In this document: in pieces, positions 46,661 through 55,989 of the stretch
How the letters are laid out: the number at the start of each line of letters is the position of its first letter
Position numbering within the stretch: the first letter of the stretch is position 1
Source: Lachnospiraceae bacterium XBB2008
Lineage (GTDB): Bacteria > Bacillota > Clostridia > Lachnospirales > Lachnospiraceae
Assembly: GCA_900102235.1 (NCBI GenBank)
Contig: FMVL01000012.1
Location: 35,760 to 99,759, forward strand
Direction of reading: 5' to 3'
Length of the DNA: 64,000 nucleotides
Translations under genes and position numbers: made by a program
The notes under the pieces: generated by a model
What the model was told of the DNA's origin: nothing
Seen by the model: the letters and a program-made list of their open reading frames with translations, nothing else
The model's database searches: none

Positions 46661-47632
46661 ATGGCAAGTGAAATCAGAACCATAGGCGTACTTACAAGCG
46701 GCGGCGACGCACCGGGCATGAATGCGGCCATCAGAGCGGTAGTCCGTAAGGCAATGGCTCAGGGCGTCAGCGTTAAGGGTATCAAGAAAGGCTATCAGGG
46801 TCTTTTGAATGAAGAGATCATGGATCTTGAGAGATATCACGTATCCGATACCATCCAGCGCGGCGGAACCATATTAGGTACAGCGAGATGCTCGGAGTTC
46901 AAGACCGAAGAGGGTCAGCTCAAAGGCGTTGAGATATGTAAGGAACACGGTATCGACGGTCTCGTGGTAATAGGCGGTGACGGATCATACAGAGGAGCGC
47001 AGGCACTTTCAAGACACGGAATCAATACCATCGGCATTCCCGGAACGATAGACCTGGATATCGCCTGCACCGATTACACGATCGGATTTGATACGGCGGT
47101 CAATACCGCAATGCAGGCCATAGATAAAGTGCGTGATACATCTTCATCGCATGAGAGATGCTCGATCATAGAGGTCATGGGACGTAACGCCGGTTATATC
47201 GCACTCTGGTGCGGTATCGCAAACGGCGCCGAGGATATACTGCTTCCCGAGAAATATGATTACAACGAGCAGAAGATCATCAACAACATCATCAATAACC
47301 GTAAGAGGGGCAAGACCCATCATATAATCATCAATGCGGAAGGCATCGGCCACTCTACATCCATGGCCAGACGTATCGAGGCGGCTACGGGCATCGAGAC
47401 CAGAGCGACCATCTTGGGATACATGCAGCGCGGCGGTTCACCTACCTGTAAGGACCGTTATTACGCATCCATCATGGGAGCATATGCTGCGGATATCATC
47501 TGTTCGGGCAAGACCAACCGCGTCGTAGGTATCAGACACGGCGAGTGCGTTGACTTTGATATCGAGGAAGCTCTGAACATGACCAAAGAGATCCCCGCAT
47601 ATGATTATGAGGTAGCGAGGATCTTAAGCTGA
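46661..47632 (+). CDS. pfkA: ATP-dependent 6-phosphofructokinase
   Basis: 323 aa. GVLTSGGDAPGMNAAIRAVVRKA, GTIDLDIACTDYTIGFDTAVNTA and MGRNAGYIAL hold the ATP, catalytic Asp and fructose-6-phosphate residues; GGDGSY marks ATP use. It commits sugars to glycolysis. Ribosome site AGGAGG before the ATG. An extended -10 (TGATATGAT) lies at the end of dnaE. Stop and next start overlap by one base. Confidence 0.97.
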   Translation: MASEIRTIGVLTSGGDAPGMNAAIRAVVRKAMAQGVSVKGIKKGYQGLLNEEIMDLERYHVSDTIQRGGTILGTARCSEFKTEEGQLKGVEICKEHGIDGLVVIGGDGSYRGAQALSRHGINTIGIPGTIDLDIACTDYTIGFDTAVNTAMQAIDKVRDTSSSHERCSIIEVMGRNAGYIALWCGIANGAEDILLPEKYDYNEQKIINNIINNRKRGKTHHIIINAEGIGHSTSMARRIEAATGIETRATILGYMQRGGSPTCKDRYYASIMGAYAADIICSGKTNRVVGIRHGECVDFDIEEALNMTKEIPAYDYEVARILS

Positions 47633-48411
47633 TGATAAGCAGCGTGACCAATGCGACGGTAAAGAGGATAGCCCAGCTGCAGAGCCGGGATAAAGACAGA
47701 CGTGAAGCGGGTCTCTTTATAGTCGAAGGATCAAGGATGTTTTCCGAGATCCCGCTCGAGCGGACAGACAGTGTATATGTCACGGAAGATTTCGTGGATC
47801 ATGCGAGCCAGGAGATCAGGGACAGGCTGTCATTGACCGGCTATGAGCTTGTAACCGAAGATGTAATGAAGAAGATGTCGGACACCATGACTCCCCAGGG
47901 TGTCCTTTCTTTAGTCAGATCCTACGACTACAGTCTTGAAGATATCCTTAAGCGCGGCAGTCTTTATATGCTGCTTGACGGTCTTCAGGATCCGGGGAAT
48001 CTGGGCACGATATTCCGTACGTGCGAAGCTGCGGGGGCAGCAGGCGTGATCATGAGCCGCGGTACCGTCAGCATCTATAATCCGAAGAGCATCCGTTCGA
48101 CGATGGGGACGCTTTTCCGCATGCCTTTTGTATATGCGGATGATCTGTGTGAGACGATCCGCGAACTTAAAGCACGCGGCGTATCTGTCCATGCATCCCA
48201 TCTGGAGGGATCGAAGGATTATGCGGCGCTCGATCTTACCGGGCCGGTTGCTTTCGTGATCGGAAACGAAGGTGCCGGGATAAGCCCTGAAGTAGCGGAT
48301 GTGTGTGACATGCGCGTACGCATTCCCATGGAGGGAGAAGTTGAATCTTTAAACGCCGCGATCGCGGCTTCCGTGCTTCTTTACGAAGCCCACAGACAGA
48401 GAAATTCCTGA
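47632..48411 (+). CDS. TrmH/SpoU family RNA 2'-O-methyltransferase
   Basis: 259 aa. An N-terminal substrate-binding part (about 1-95) and a SPOUT knot domain with LLDGLQDPGNLGTIFRTCEAAGAAGVI, VIGNEGAGISPEV and IPMEGEVESLNAAIAASVLLYEA. Members methylate ribose in rRNA or tRNA. The target here cannot be read from the sequence. It overlaps pfkA by one base. Confidence 0.93.
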   Translation: MISSVTNATVKRIAQLQSRDKDRREAGLFIVEGSRMFSEIPLERTDSVYVTEDFVDHASQEIRDRLSLTGYELVTEDVMKKMSDTMTPQGVLSLVRSYDYSLEDILKRGSLYMLLDGLQDPGNLGTIFRTCEAAGAAGVIMSRGTVSIYNPKSIRSTMGTLFRMPFVYADDLCETIRELKARGVSVHASHLEGSKDYAALDLTGPVAFVIGNEGAGISPEVADVCDMRVRIPMEGEVESLNAAIAASVLLYEAHRQRNS

Positions 48412-48448
48412 TCTTTTTTCAAAAAAATACACAAAAATCCCCGTTTTT

Positions 48449-48477
48449 TTGACATTTTCATAATTTGTTGATAAAAT
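48449..48477 (+). promoter_or_regulatory. Promoter of the SH3-SleB gene
   Basis: Consensus TTGACA (48449-48454), 17 bp, TAAAAT (48472-48477), 43 bp before the ATG. Confidence 0.7.
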
Positions 48478-48519
48478 CGTAATACATTTGTAACAAGTTG
48501 ACATAAATAGGCACAGGAA

Positions 48520-49617
48520 ATGACAGAAACAGTCAGGCGTGTGGGTGCCATATCCATCAGCGTATGCATATTGATGAGTCATACAGTTGCATTTGCCGAG
48601 GAAGACGCAACCACCACCAGAGATTATCTGAATAGTGTAAATGCCGGAGTGACCAACATCATGGGTTCGGCAGGAAGGGAAAGCGAGCAGTCCAAGGAAG
48701 CTATGGATGAACTCGCTGCCATAGCTGAGGAAAATGCTCCCGAGGAAGAAGAGGAGCTTTCCACCCTGTTCATGGCGAACGTCAATAATTCCCTGAACGT
48801 GCGCACGGAGCCGGATGCCGAATCAGAGAAAGCCGGACTTCTGTACAAGGACTGCGGCGGGCGTATATTGGAGCGCGGTGAAGAGTGGACACGCATCCAG
48901 TCCGGAGATCTGGTCGGCTGGGTCAGCAATGAGTATCTTCTTTTTGATGAGGAAGCAGAAGCCCTGGCCAATGATGTCGGGTTCAAGATCCTGACAGTCA
49001 ACACCGATGCTCTTCGTATCCGCAAGGAAGCGAGCGAGGATTCGGGGATACTGGGCCTTGTTGCCAACGGCGATGAACTTGAAGTAGTTGACGACACCGA
49101 TCCTGCGTGGATCAAGGTCGTATACGAAGAAGACGAAGGATATGTATCCGCAGACTATGTGGATATCACTTTTTCGATAGATGCCGGTGAGACCATGGCT
49201 GCGATCAAGCAGCGTGAAGAGGAGGAGGCCGAAGCCAAGCGCCAGGCTCTGCTCCATGCTCAACAGGCCAAAGTCGATGCAGACGGAAATGAGTTAAAAC
49301 TTCTGGCTGCACTGATCCAGTGCGAGGCCGGTGCCTATAATACAGACGGAATGCTGGCTGTCGGCGCGTGTGTCATGAACCGTGTAAGATCCGGTGCATA
49401 TCCGAACAGCATTTACAGCGTGATCTATGCGTCGGGGCAGTTTACTCCTGCGCTTAACGGCAAGGTTGCCGCTGTCTATAACACCAGGGTTTATGATTCC
49501 TGCATCGCCGCCGCGCAGGCCGCGATCAACGGACAGACCAATATCGGGACCGCGACGCACTTCAGACGGGCGGGCTCCCACGAAGGCATCGTCGTCGGCG
49601 GTAACGTGTTCTGGTAA
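48520..49617 (+). CDS. Secreted SH3-SH3-SleB cell-wall hydrolase
   Basis: 365 aa. Signal peptide (about 1-26, ending AFA-E), an acidic linker, two SH3b domains (about 88-145, NSLNVRTEPDAESEKAG and WVSNEYL; about 158-215, DALRIRKEASEDSGILG and YVSADYV), a charged helix, and a C-terminal hydrolase_2/SleB domain (about 255-365) with LIQCEAGAYNTDGMLAVGACVMNRVRSG. The Glu in QCEAG is the likely catalytic residue. The SH3b pair should bind wall peptide. The domain is homologous to that at 9909, but the targeting half differs. Confidence 0.93.
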   Translation: MTETVRRVGAISISVCILMSHTVAFAEEDATTTRDYLNSVNAGVTNIMGSAGRESEQSKEAMDELAAIAEENAPEEEEELSTLFMANVNNSLNVRTEPDAESEKAGLLYKDCGGRILERGEEWTRIQSGDLVGWVSNEYLLFDEEAEALANDVGFKILTVNTDALRIRKEASEDSGILGLVANGDELEVVDDTDPAWIKVVYEEDEGYVSADYVDITFSIDAGETMAAIKQREEEEAEAKRQALLHAQQAKVDADGNELKLLAALIQCEAGAYNTDGMLAVGACVMNRVRSGAYPNSIYSVIYASGQFTPALNGKVAAVYNTRVYDSCIAAAQAAINGQTNIGTATHFRRAGSHEGIVVGGNVFW

Positions 49618-49633
49618 GATATGAAAAAGTAAG

Positions 49634-49675
49634 CAAGGGCTGTTTTGCATAAACTGCAATATAGCCCTTTTTATT
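49634..49675 (+). terminator. Intrinsic terminator after the SH3-SleB gene
   Basis: AGGGCT...AGCCCT with inner TTGCA/TGCAA, followed by TTTTTATTT. Confidence 0.85.
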
Positions 49676-49780
49676 TCGATGAATGCTCTATTTACAATTA
49701 TCCCCGTATAGTTCATTATATTTCTTAAGAAGCATGAACAATGCTTTACGGACGTCCAAAAGCAGAAAGGAGCAGGCCAT

Positions 49781-50239
49781 ATGAATGAAACATATGTAAT
49801 GATATGGATCGTTGCACTGGTTATTCTGATCCTGGTGGAACTCCTGACAATGGGACTGACTACCATATGGTTCGCCGGAGGATCCCTGGTGGGACTTATC
49901 CTGGCACTCATCGGAGCACCTCTTTGGGCACAGATCATAGCGGCACTGATCGTAAGCATCATCCTGTTACTCACTACACGCCCGATAGCCGTTAAGTATT
50001 TCAACAAGGACAGAGTCAGGACCAACGCGGAAAGCCTGATAGGCCACATAGCCATCGTTATGTCGGATATCGACAATCTGCACGGAGTGGGTCTTGTCAA
50101 TGTCGGAGGTCAGGAATGGTCAGCCAGAAGTTATGATGATGAAGTGGTCATCACCTCGGGTTCGGTAGTAGAGATCCTGTCCATCAGCGGCGTTAAGCTC
50201 ATCGTGAAGCCCAGTGTGGATCATCATCAGGATAGTTGA
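49781..50239 (+). CDS. NfeD-like membrane protein
   Basis: 152 aa. Two to three membrane helices (about 5-75) followed by an OB-fold domain (about 85-148; LIGHIAIVMSDIDNLHGVGLVNVGGQEWSARSYDDE). This is the short NfeD form, usually paired with an SPFH/stomatin gene, as here. The pair is thought to organise membrane microdomains or quality control. Ribosome site GAAAGGAGCAGG. Confidence 0.9.
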   Translation: MNETYVMIWIVALVILILVELLTMGLTTIWFAGGSLVGLILALIGAPLWAQIIAALIVSIILLLTTRPIAVKYFNKDRVRTNAESLIGHIAIVMSDIDNLHGVGLVNVGGQEWSARSYDDEVVITSGSVVEILSISGVKLIVKPSVDHHQDS

Positions 50240-50267
50240 AGCATATAGCAGATAAAGGAGGTTTATC

Positions 50268-51188
50268 ATGCCGGTTGTAGTTGCTTTATTAGTCATTGTA
50301 GTAGTGATACTTGTGACCTGTATCAAGGTAGTTCCCCAGGCAAACGCATTCGTTATCGAGCGTCTGGGCGCATACCAGCAGACATGGTCGGTCGGACTTC
50401 ATCTCAAGATGCCCATCTTCGACCGTGTAGCCAAGAGAGTAAGCTTAAAGGAGCAGGTAGTTGATTTCGCTCCCCAGCCCGTTATCACCAAGGATAACGT
50501 TACGATGCGTATCGATACGGTAGTGTTCTATCAGATCACCGATCCCAAGCTCTTCACATACGGTGTAGAGAATCCTATCTTAGCTATCGAGAACCTGACC
50601 GCGACAACTCTCCGTAACATCATCGGTGAGATGGAACTTGACCAGACACTTACCAGCCGTGAGATCATCAATACCAAGATGCGTTCCTCCCTCGATGAAG
50701 CAACCGATCCCTGGGGTATCAAGGTCAACCGTGTGGAACTTAAGAACATCATTCCTCCCGCAGAGATCCAGAATGCGATGGAGAAACAGATGAAGGCAGA
50801 GCGCGAGAGACGTGAGGCCGTAACCAGAGCAGAAGGTGAGAAGAAGGCAGCCATCCTTGAGGCAGAAGGTATGAAGGAAAGCGCCATCCTCAAGGCTGAA
50901 GCCGAGAAGCAGGCTACAGTTCTTGCAGCGGAAGCTCAGAAGGAAAAGAAGATCCGTGAGGCCGAAGGTGAGGCTCAGGCTATCTTGAGCGTACAGCAGG
51001 CCAAGGCTGAAGGTATCAGAGTTCTTCGTGAAGCAGGCGCCGACGATGCTGTCATCAAGCTCAAGAGTCTTGAAGCATTTGAAAAGGTTGCCGACGGACA
51101 GGCAACAACGATACTGATGCCCGCAGACCTTCAGGGTATCGCATCCGTGGGCACCGTACTGGCAGAAGGAATGAAGAGCGTTAAGTAA
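50268..51188 (+). CDS. SPFH/stomatin-like protein
   Basis: 306 aa. One N-terminal membrane helix (about 2-20), the SPFH domain (about 22-190; VVPQANAFVIERLGAYQQTWSVGLHLKMP), then a Glu/Ala/Lys-rich coiled coil (about 165-240, repeated AEGE/AEAEKQA) and a short tail. It forms rings or scaffolds on the membrane. It is partner of the NfeD protein directly upstream. Ribosome site AAAGGAGG. Confidence 0.94.
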   Translation: MPVVVALLVIVVVILVTCIKVVPQANAFVIERLGAYQQTWSVGLHLKMPIFDRVAKRVSLKEQVVDFAPQPVITKDNVTMRIDTVVFYQITDPKLFTYGVENPILAIENLTATTLRNIIGEMELDQTLTSREIINTKMRSSLDEATDPWGIKVNRVELKNIIPPAEIQNAMEKQMKAERERREAVTRAEGEKKAAILEAEGMKESAILKAEAEKQATVLAAEAQKEKKIREAEGEAQAILSVQQAKAEGIRVLREAGADDAVIKLKSLEAFEKVADGQATTILMPADLQGIASVGTVLAEGMKSVK

Positions 51189-51193
51189 GATAA

Positions 51194-52063
51194 ATGTCCC
51201 AAGATGATATCAAAAACGATATAATGAACAGGCTCCGTACCGATTATATGGCGCGGAGTCTGTATTATTATGATAAAACGGATTCTACGAATCTGAGGAT
51301 CAGGCAGCTTGCCGAAGAAGGCGCGCCCGAAGGAACGCTTGCGGTAGCGGACATGCAGACTGCAGGCAAAGGCAGACGCGGCAGGGGATGGATATCTCCG
51401 TCCGGGATGAACATATATATGTCGCTGCTCCTTAAGCCTGCGATACCGGCATCGGATGCATCGATGATAACTCTGATCGCGGCGATGGCAGTGGCGGGCG
51501 CGGTCCGGGATTTCCCCGAAGCTTCGACCGGCGGAATGGCCGATACTTCGACGGGCGTATCCGGCACACCGGCAGATATTAAGATCAAGTGGCCGAATGA
51601 TATAGTTGTGGGCGGCCGCAAAGTATGTGGTATACTCACTGAGATGGATCTTGACGGTGAGGCTATCCGGGATGTCATCGTCGGTATAGGGATAAATGTC
51701 AATCAGGATAGCAGGGAAGAGTTTCCCGAAGAGATCAGGGAGACGGCATCGAGTCTGAGGATAGAGCTCGGAACAGGTGAGATCGACAGAGGCGCCCTTA
51801 TCGCACGGATCATGGATCTTTTTGAAAAAGAGTATGATGAGTTCATAAAGTGCGGTGATCTGTCATTCATGAAAGAACGATATGATGATATGCTCGCAGG
51901 CCTGGGTGGACAGGTCCGGGTTCTGGATCCCAAGGGAGAATACACCGGGATGTCCCGAGGCATGGATGAGCGGGGCCGGCTTCTGGTCGAGACTGATGAC
52001 AAAACGGTCCGGCCCGTATATGCGGGTGAGGTTTCCGTCCGCGGACTGTACGGGTACGTGTGA
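51194..52063 (+). CDS. birA: Biotin--protein ligase without DNA-binding domain
   Basis: 289 aa. Biotin-binding loop AGKGRRGRGW, KIKWPNDIVVGGRKVCGIL and the C-terminal SH3-like domain (about 240-285) are present. The N-terminal winged helix of regulatory BirA is absent, so this is a group I enzyme that attaches biotin to carrier proteins. An insert near residues 108-128 (TGGMADTSTGVSG) resembles in composition the inserts in pyrC of this window. Confidence 0.93.
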   Translation: MSQDDIKNDIMNRLRTDYMARSLYYYDKTDSTNLRIRQLAEEGAPEGTLAVADMQTAGKGRRGRGWISPSGMNIYMSLLLKPAIPASDASMITLIAAMAVAGAVRDFPEASTGGMADTSTGVSGTPADIKIKWPNDIVVGGRKVCGILTEMDLDGEAIRDVIVGIGINVNQDSREEFPEEIRETASSLRIELGTGEIDRGALIARIMDLFEKEYDEFIKCGDLSFMKERYDDMLAGLGGQVRVLDPKGEYTGMSRGMDERGRLLVETDDKTVRPVYAGEVSVRGLYGYV

Positions 52064-52116
52064 GACCCGAATGATCCGAACCGTGAGGCCGTGGCGTTAC
52101 ATATGTGTGAGGTTTT

Positions 52117-52479
52117 ATGAGCGAGAAAAGAGAACGCGTCGTAGTATGCGGCGCGAATGCATACGAGCAGAAATACTATTTTAATCAGGAATTTTCCAGG
52201 ATACCCCAGTCGCTTCAGGAGGAACTGAGGATCATCTGCGTGCTGTATACGCAGGAAGTCGGAGGGATATTTACGATCGTATTTGATGAGGATGGTGAGC
52301 TCGTATTTGAAACGCAGGCAGATGAGTTCGACATCACTTATGATGAAGTGTCGAGCGGTCTGCTGATATCCGAGATCAGGCGAAACCGGGCGGAGCTGCT
52401 TGAGTCGCTTGAACTGTATTACAGAGTGTTCATCTGCGGCGAGAGCATTGAAGGGCTGCTGGATGATTCGGATGAATGA
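52117..52479 (+). CDS. Small conserved protein, possibly DUF6145
   Basis: 120 aa, acidic, soluble. Visible segments: VVVCGANAYEQKYYFNQEFSRIPQSLQEELRIICVLYTQEVGGIFTIVFDEDGEL, then a helix with ISEIRRNRAELLESLELYYRVF. I recall this pattern from a Lachnospiraceae family of unknown function (DUF6145), but cannot confirm it. It sits between birA and dusB, a context that does not reveal a role. GTGAGG lies before the ATG. Confidence 0.7.
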   Translation: MSEKRERVVVCGANAYEQKYYFNQEFSRIPQSLQEELRIICVLYTQEVGGIFTIVFDEDGELVFETQADEFDITYDEVSSGLLISEIRRNRAELLESLELYYRVFICGESIEGLLDDSDE

Positions 52480-52500
52480 TGGGATGAGAAACCGATAAGC

Positions 52501-53460
52501 ATGAAGATAGGGTCCGTAGATATAGGAAACGGAATAATCGCGGCTCCGATGGCAGGTGTATCTGACCTGCCATTTCGTGTGTTGTGCGCAAGGCACGGGA
52601 GCGACATGCAGTGCATGGAGATGGTCAGCGCCAAAGCCATCACTTACCGGAATCGCAATACCAATGCTCTGCTTAAGGTCTCTCTCGAAGAGGGAACAGT
52701 ATCACTGCAGATATTCGGAAACGAACCCGAGGTCATGGCTGAAGCTGTGCGCATGATACAAGACCGGCCTTATCATATCCTGGACATAAACATGGGGTGT
52801 CCGGTACCGAAGATCGTGAATAACGGTGAAGGCAGTGCGCTCATGAAGGATCCTTCTCTTATCGGCAGGATAATTGAGGCTGTAGCGGGTGCATCGGTCA
52901 AGCCTGTTACCGTGAAGATAAGATCCGGTTTTGATCCCGATCATATCAATGCCCCCGAGATCGCGCGCATCGCGCAGGAGTCCGGAGCGAGTGCCGTTGC
53001 GGTGCATGCGAGAACGAGAGAGCAGTACTATTCGGGAGAGGCCGATTGGAGCGTGATCGGAGATGTGAAGTCGGCTATATCCATACCCGTGATAGGTAAC
53101 GGCGATATCCGATGCGCCGAGGATGTCCTGCGAATGAAAAAAGAGACCGGGTGTGACGCCGTGATGATAGGCCGCGCACTTCAGGGAAATCCCTGGTTAC
53201 TTAGCGATATACAAACCTATCTTGAGACCGGCCGGCATACCGATCCGCCGACGGCACGTGAGCGGGTCGACACGATACTCGAGCACGGACGCATGCTCAT
53301 CGAGGAAAAAGGAGAATACATCGGGATTCGTGAGATGCGTAAGCATACCGCATGGTATACGACCGGCGTTCCGGGTGCCGCCGCTTTTCGCGGAAGGATC
53401 AATTCGATGGATGATTACTCCCAACTTGAGAGTGCGATAAAGGAACTTTTCGGTGTCTGA
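52501..53460 (+). CDS. dusB: tRNA-dihydrouridine synthase
   Basis: 319 aa. AAPMAGVSDLPFRVLCARHGSD, DINMGCPVPKIVNNGEGSALMKDP (catalytic Cys in GCP), VKIRSGFD, AVHARTREQYYSGEADW and MIGRALQGNPW are typical of Dus FMN enzymes that reduce uridine in tRNA. Ribosome site is weak. It often precedes greA-lysS in Bacillota, as here. Confidence 0.95.
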   Translation: MKIGSVDIGNGIIAAPMAGVSDLPFRVLCARHGSDMQCMEMVSAKAITYRNRNTNALLKVSLEEGTVSLQIFGNEPEVMAEAVRMIQDRPYHILDINMGCPVPKIVNNGEGSALMKDPSLIGRIIEAVAGASVKPVTVKIRSGFDPDHINAPEIARIAQESGASAVAVHARTREQYYSGEADWSVIGDVKSAISIPVIGNGDIRCAEDVLRMKKETGCDAVMIGRALQGNPWLLSDIQTYLETGRHTDPPTARERVDTILEHGRMLIEEKGEYIGIREMRKHTAWYTTGVPGAAAFRGRINSMDDYSQLESAIKELFGV

Positions 53461-53510
53461 TGCAGAATAGTTATGGCGCCTGAATATAGCGCAATACTTC
53501 GCTTTGTCCA

Positions 53511-53539
53511 TTGACATAAACATGCATTATTAGTATAAT
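53511..53539 (+). promoter_or_regulatory. Consensus promoter of greA
   Basis: TTGACA (53511-53516), 17 bp, TATAAT (53534-53539): both boxes perfect. It gives a leader of about 40 nt before greA. Confidence 0.9.
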
Positions 53540-53586
53540 TCTACAAGCGCGTGAGCGTATGATATGAAAAAGAAGAAGGTGTTGAA

Positions 53587-54072
53587 ATGAGTGAAGACAA
53601 GAAGAACTTTCTGACCAGAGAAGGGTTAAAGGCTTACGAAGAAGAACTTAACTATTTAAAAGAAGTCAAGCGTCATGAGATCGCGCAGAAGATCAAGGAA
53701 GCAAGGGAGCAGGGTGACCTCTCCGAGAACGCAGAGTATGATGCAGCCAAAGATGAGCAGCGCGATAACGAAGCAAGAATCGAAGAACTGGAGAAGATCC
53801 TCAAGGACGTCGAGCTCGTTAACGAAGAAGATATAGATCTCGAAACCATCAATGTAGGATGTCAGGTCCGCGTGATGGATAAGACCGCCAAGCAGGAACT
53901 CGAGTTCAAGATCGTGGGATCTACCGAAGCAGATTCACTCAGAGGTAAGATATCAAACGAGTCTCCTGTAGGTGCAGCACTCTTAGGCCACAAGGTCGGC
54001 GATACCGTCAAGGTTGAGACACAGGTCGGAGTCATCTCCTACAAGGTCATCGAGATACACAACAGAAACTGA
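53587..54072 (+). CDS. greA: Transcription elongation factor GreA
   Basis: 161 aa. The N-terminal coiled coil carries the acidic tip residues in EAREQGDLSENAEYDAAKDEQ; the C-terminal FKBP-like part has VGCQVRV and NESPVGAALLGHKVGDTV. It enters the RNA polymerase secondary channel and triggers cleavage of backtracked RNA. It sits upstream of lysS. Confidence 0.97.
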   Translation: MSEDKKNFLTREGLKAYEEELNYLKEVKRHEIAQKIKEAREQGDLSENAEYDAAKDEQRDNEARIEELEKILKDVELVNEEDIDLETINVGCQVRVMDKTAKQELEFKIVGSTEADSLRGKISNESPVGAALLGHKVGDTVKVETQVGVISYKVIEIHNRN

Positions 54073-54083
54073 GACATAAGCTG

Positions 54084-54117
54084 AGGCAGAGACCTGCGGG
54101 CCTCTGCCTTTATTTCT
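54084..54117 (+). terminator. Terminator between greA and lysS
   Basis: AGGCAGAG-9 nt-CTCTGCCT followed by TTATTTCTTT. The T-run is broken and no clear promoter lies in the 44 bp before lysS, so partial read-through probably feeds lysS. Confidence 0.75.
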
Positions 54118-54160
54118 TTATCGGATATAGAACAATCGAAGAGATCATTTGGAGAAAAAC

Positions 54161-55789
54161 ATGGGAAACAATAACGAGAACAATAACGCACAGCAGACAG
54201 AAGAACAGGACCTGGGTCAGCTCCTTAAGGTAAGACGTGAGAAGCTTGCCAACCTTCAGGAAGCGGGCAAGGATCCTTTTGTCATAACGAAATACGACGT
54301 GACCTATCACGCAGCTGATGCATCTGCGGAGTATGAGGAACTGGAGAGCAAACTGCTCGCAGGAAGAGAGCCTGTGGATGTATCGGGACTTCCCGAAGAG
54401 GAAGCCAGACCGAAGCGTAAGGCTGATTACGAAGAGCGCAGAGCCATCATGGATGCACAGCCCATAGAGGTGTCTTTGGCCGGACGTCTGATGAGCAAGC
54501 GTATCATGGGTAAGGCTTCTTTTTCAAATATCCAGGATAAGTCCGGCAATATACAGATCTATGTTGCGAGAGACGCTATCGGTGAGGATGCCTATGCAGA
54601 CTACAAGAAATATGACGTAGGCGATATCGTTGGCGTTAAGGGCTACGTGTTCAGGACCATGACAGGTGAGATCAGTGTGCATGCAAGCGAGGTGACACTG
54701 CTTACCAAGTCTCTCCAGATCCTGCCCGAGAAGTTCCACGGACTGACCAATACCGATATCAGATATCGTCAGAGATATGTGGACATGATCATGAATCCCG
54801 ATGTGAAGGACACCTTCATCAAGAGGAGTAAGATCATTTCCGAGATCAGGAAGTTCCTGGATGCAAAGGATTTCATGGAAGTTGAGACTCCGATGCTCGT
54901 TTATAATCCCGGCGGTGCCGCTGCGCGTCCTTTTGAAACGCACTTCAATGCGCTCGATGAGGATATGAAGCTTCGTATCTCCCTCGAACTCTATCTGAAG
55001 AGACTGATCGTCGGCGGACTTGAGAGAGTATATGAGATCGGACGCGTGTTCAGAAATGAGGGCGTTGACACGAGACATAATCCCGAATTCACACTGATGG
55101 AACTCTATCAGGCATATACCGATTATCACGGGATGATGGACCTGACCGAAGAGATGTTCAGACATCTGGCACAGACCGTTCTTGGTACGACTAAGTTTAA
55201 GTATGGCGATATCGAGCTGGATTTCGGCAAGCCTTTTGAAAGGATCACGATGACAGAGGCGGTTAAGAAGTATGCAGGCATCGACTTTGACGATCCCGCT
55301 CAGGTACCCGATGACGAGGCAGCGAAGAAACTGGCCAAGGAGCATCATATTGAGTACGAGTCATTCCATACCAAGGGTCACATCTTAAATCTCTTCTTCG
55401 AAGAGTATTGTGAGGAGAAACTCGTTCAGCCCACATTCGTAATGGATCATCCGATCGAGATCTCGCCTCTGACCAAGAAGAAGCCTGATGATCCGACCAA
55501 GGTTGAGAGATTCGAGCTCTTCATCAATACATGGGAGATGTGCAACGCATATTCCGAGCTCAACGATCCGATCGATCAGAGAGAGCGTTTCGCGATGCAG
55601 GATGCCAATGCGGCAGCAGGCGACGAGGAGGCCGAGCATACCGATGAAGACTTCTTAAACGCACTCGAAGTCGGCATGCCTCCTACGGGCGGCATCGGCT
55701 ACGGCATCGACAGACTCGTGATGCTGTTGACTGATTCTCCGGCCATCCGCGACGTGATCGCGTTCCCGACCCTCAAGTCGCAGAATTAA
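54161..55789 (+). CDS. lysS: Lysyl-tRNA synthetase, class II
   Basis: 542 aa. An N-terminal OB anticodon domain (about 95-200) and class II motifs: motif 2 VYEIGRVFRNEGVDTRHNPEFTLMELYQAY, motif 3 GGIGYGIDRLVMLLTDSPAIRDVIAFP. An Asn/Gln/Glu-rich start (about 1-22) is unlike most LysS. The ATG at 54161 follows GGAGAAAAAC; an in-frame TTG at 54149 is rejected. Extra 30-40 residues lie in the N-terminal part. Confidence 0.97.
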   Translation: MGNNNENNNAQQTEEQDLGQLLKVRREKLANLQEAGKDPFVITKYDVTYHAADASAEYEELESKLLAGREPVDVSGLPEEEARPKRKADYEERRAIMDAQPIEVSLAGRLMSKRIMGKASFSNIQDKSGNIQIYVARDAIGEDAYADYKKYDVGDIVGVKGYVFRTMTGEISVHASEVTLLTKSLQILPEKFHGLTNTDIRYRQRYVDMIMNPDVKDTFIKRSKIISEIRKFLDAKDFMEVETPMLVYNPGGAAARPFETHFNALDEDMKLRISLELYLKRLIVGGLERVYEIGRVFRNEGVDTRHNPEFTLMELYQAYTDYHGMMDLTEEMFRHLAQTVLGTTKFKYGDIELDFGKPFERITMTEAVKKYAGIDFDDPAQVPDDEAAKKLAKEHHIEYESFHTKGHILNLFFEEYCEEKLVQPTFVMDHPIEISPLTKKKPDDPTKVERFELFINTWEMCNAYSELNDPIDQRERFAMQDANAAAGDEEAEHTDEDFLNALEVGMPPTGGIGYGIDRLVMLLTDSPAIRDVIAFPTLKSQN

Positions 55790-55827
55790 CGATGGATTTG
55801 TAGAGAATAGCAGTTGTCCATTATATG

Positions 55828-55865
55828 GCCGGAGACTGACACGCGAATCAGTCCCCGGCTTTTTC
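55828..55865 (+). terminator. Terminator after lysS, end of the core block
   Basis: GCCGG-GACTGA...TCAGTC-CCGGC followed by TTTTT. Beyond it base composition and gene style change. Confidence 0.85.
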
Positions 55866-55917
55866 ATACCCTTTTTTCTGCTAACAGACGCAAACCTAAA
55901 GCTCTTTATGATATACA

Positions 55918-55971
55918 TTGACAAGAGTGCTATAGAAGTGATATTTTTTTAATGACTGAATATTCGTTCAG
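55918..55971 (+). promoter_or_regulatory. Promoter and likely operator of the TetR gene
   Basis: TTGACA (55918-55923) with GATATT about 16 bp downstream; the inverted repeat CTGAA-TATTCG-TTCAG (55956-55971) lies just after the start site, the usual place for an autorepressor operator. Confidence 0.6.
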
Positions 55972-55989
55972 CAATAACGGAGGTGTGGT